From positions 26,627,213 to 26,691,212 of the forward strand of contig NC_090943.1 in assembly GCF_040807025.1 (NCBI RefSeq): a DNA stretch of 64,000 nt. The letters run 5' to 3'. A program made the position numbers and the translations under genes. The notes beneath the pieces were generated by a model. It saw only the letters and a list, made by a program, of their open reading frames with translations, was not told the DNA's origin and made no database searches. Numbering within the stretch: position 1 is the stretch's first letter; each line of letters begins with the position of its first letter. Below, piece by piece: positions 62,201 through 64,000 of this stretch. Source of the DNA: Struthio camelus (Eukaryota; Chordata; Aves; Struthioniformes; Struthionidae).

Positions 62201-63095
62201 AACATAAGGACATGAGAATGGCTGAGCTAAGGACAAACAGAGATCCATCAACCCTAATATCTGCTTTCTGACAAGAGTCAGTACCAGATGTGTAGAGAAG
62301 CATATAGGAATATTTCAAACATAGGAACATTTCAAACATCTTGTGACACTTCCCCAGAATAATCTCTGTCTTTAGTTTGTGGCTTAGGGTGTTTGTAGCC
62401 ACATGTAGGCTCTTTTATCCTGAAGACCAAGATGGCTTTTTCATCCATAAATTTGTCCAATTTTTTTTTTAGCTTAGATAAACTTTGCATCCATAACAGT
62501 CCAATTCAATAGATAATGTATGTATTCAACAGAATTATGTCCTTTTTGTTTGTTTTGAACCTGATATCTGCTAGTTTTATTGATTTCACTCATGTTTCTA
62601 CAGTCAGACAGCAACTCTTGATCCCCTTCTCTATGCCACTTGTGATTTTGTAGACCTCAGTCACTTCCTTCCTTACTCAGCCCTTTTTCAGGCTGAAGAA
62701 CCTTAGGCTATTTAAATAAACTTGATCCAAAGCTACTTCATTTCTCTGATCATCCTTGTGACCTTCCTTTCCCTCCATTTGCATGTGGGAGAACCACAAT
62801 TGCATATTGCATCCATGGTGTGGGAGAAGCATGAATTTGTAATCTGATTTTCTGTTTTGTTCTCTATTATTTTTCTAATAATTCTTACTTCCTTTTTTGG
62901 CAATAGTGAACACTGAACTTAAATTTTCATATAACTACTGTAATCTGCAGATCTTCTTACTGAGTGGATCAGTTCAGAGCCTAATCACGTAGGTTTTCCA
63001 ATGTACTTCACTGTACTTGTAGCTACACGACATCAGCTGGCGTTTTTATTGCCCACTCACAAGGTCTTTATGCAAAAATTTGCACTTAGCACTTG
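62201..63095 (-). mobile_element. Old CR1 LINE, 3' region, minus strand
   Basis: The left end AACATAAGGACATGAGAATGG is the reverse complement of an older CR1 3' end. Further blocks follow in consensus order: AAACAGAGATCCATCAACCC, TCTGCTTTCTGACAAGAGTC, GTTTGTTTTGAACCTG, GATTTTGTAGACCTCAGTCA, CAGGCTGAAGAACCTTAGG, TCTGATCATCCTTGTGACC, CCATGGTGTGGGAGAAGC, and GGTTTTCCAATGTACTTCACT near 62990. The right limit near 63095 is approximate. A 17-bp tandem duplication sits at 62304-62337. No intact ORF. It is far more diverged than the 12.8-kb CR1. Confidence 0.85.
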
Positions 63096-64000
63096 GAATT
63101 ACTGCATTGCTAAAGGTGAGTGATCTGTCATTATCTGGTAAGTGCTAATGGCTAACAGCAGATGTCTCAGAGGAAGGAGCTGGAAATCCAGCAGAGAACA
63201 ATTGCAGGGAAAGTTCTCTTTACACCCCTATTAATTGCTTTTGTATCCTGAAATACTAGAATGCATTCAGCCTCTAATTTTCTGTGCAACCTAATGTATT
63301 TCTGGATATCTTCTTATCTTAACCCTTTTCAATGTTTTTGACCTCTAGATAAGTCAGAATTGATTGCTGAGTTCTTCAGAGTAGAGGAACCAGTAAGTGA
63401 AAAAGCTGGTATGCAGAGTTAGCTTTAGGAAGGCTTACAGATTTAGTGTGCGGGCAGTTGACCAAAAGAGCAAGTTTTACAGTGAAATACTGACCCTATC
63501 TTGCTGGTTCTTGCCAGAGCTTTGACACTAAGTGGGCTATAAATGTGTGGCACTCCTGCCTTGACTAACACCTACTTAAAGCCCCTCTTCTGATAACCGC
63601 TGACATCCAAATCCTGCTACAGTTGTCCTGCTGATGCCAGTATTGCTCACATAAGCAATTTTTGTATAATAGAGACACAGATGCCAAGGGGCAGCCTGAG
63701 GTTATGCAGAAGTTCGTAAAAAAAAAAAAAAGGACCAGAAAAGACAACTTTGAATCAAGTAAAATTACACTCCTTGTTTTTAGAGTGGTCATAACTAGGA
63801 ATAAGTTGATAAGGCAGGCCAAGAGTCTAAAGTGAATGGCAAGTGAATGTCTAGCTAAGTGGTCTGATGGTCTGATGGTCCTACGAAGTTCATGGTAAGA
63901 TCGGTAGCTTCTTCCCAGGGTTGTAGCTGGGGGACTGGGATCAGCAGTCTGAGTCCAGATTACATTAAAGACATTTAAAAACTAATATTTAGCTTTCTGT
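63096..64000. other. Intergenic, window end
   Basis: May continue the old CR1 in decayed form for a short way. An A14 tract lies at about 63718-63731 and a short GGTCTGAT tandem repeat near 63861. No gene recognised. Confidence 0.45.

Overview
The window reads as a bird autosomal segment. The evidence is a CR1 LINE 3' end of the classic avian type at 12.8-13.1 kb, an older CR1 at 62.2-63.1 kb, several worn amniote-wide repeats (MIR-type SINEs, palindromic MITE-like pieces), low interspersed-repeat density, and one intronless gene in a very GC-rich island. No tools were used: repeat and gene identities come from recognising motifs, not from searches.

Layout. 1-6.4 kb is AT-rich sequence without a convincing coding exon. 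It ends in a cluster of AATAAA signals (6173, 6276, 6378) and looks like the 3' UTR tail of a plus-strand gene lying left of the window. By synteny with mammals (CDK14 then FZD1, same orientation) that gene would be CDK14, but no CDK14 coding exon was found. 6.4-41 kb is a gene-poor interval. It holds a small orphan CpG island at 11.1-11.4 kb, an avian CR1 with an internal 53-bp duplication, MIR-type relics, a decayed non-CR1 LINE reverse transcriptase near 25.0-25.9 kb, microsatellites, and a pair of tandem perfect hairpins 1.6 kb before the FZD1 start.

41.2-46.2 kb is FZD1 (Frizzled-1), the one gene supported with near certainty. It has a CpG-island promoter and 5' leader with two arginine-rich upstream ORFs, a 579-codon single-exon CDS (42282-44021), and a roughly 2.2-kb 3' UTR ending at an AATAAA (46182). 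The protein is a Wnt receptor: signal peptide, ten-cysteine CRD, seven membrane helices, KTxxxW Dishevelled-binding motif, and ETTV PDZ-binding tail.

46.2-64 kb is again gene-poor. It contains an inverted tRNA-like SINE, several palindromic ancient-repeat fragments, a nested hairpin at 50.46 kb and the old CR1.

The two strongest observations for follow-up are the LINE RT relic, unusual in a CR1-dominated genome, and the uORF architecture of FZD1, where one uORF stops two bases before the main start codon. Nothing here looks like a bacterial-type or virus-derived system, and no CRISPR array, tRNA gene or rRNA gene was seen.
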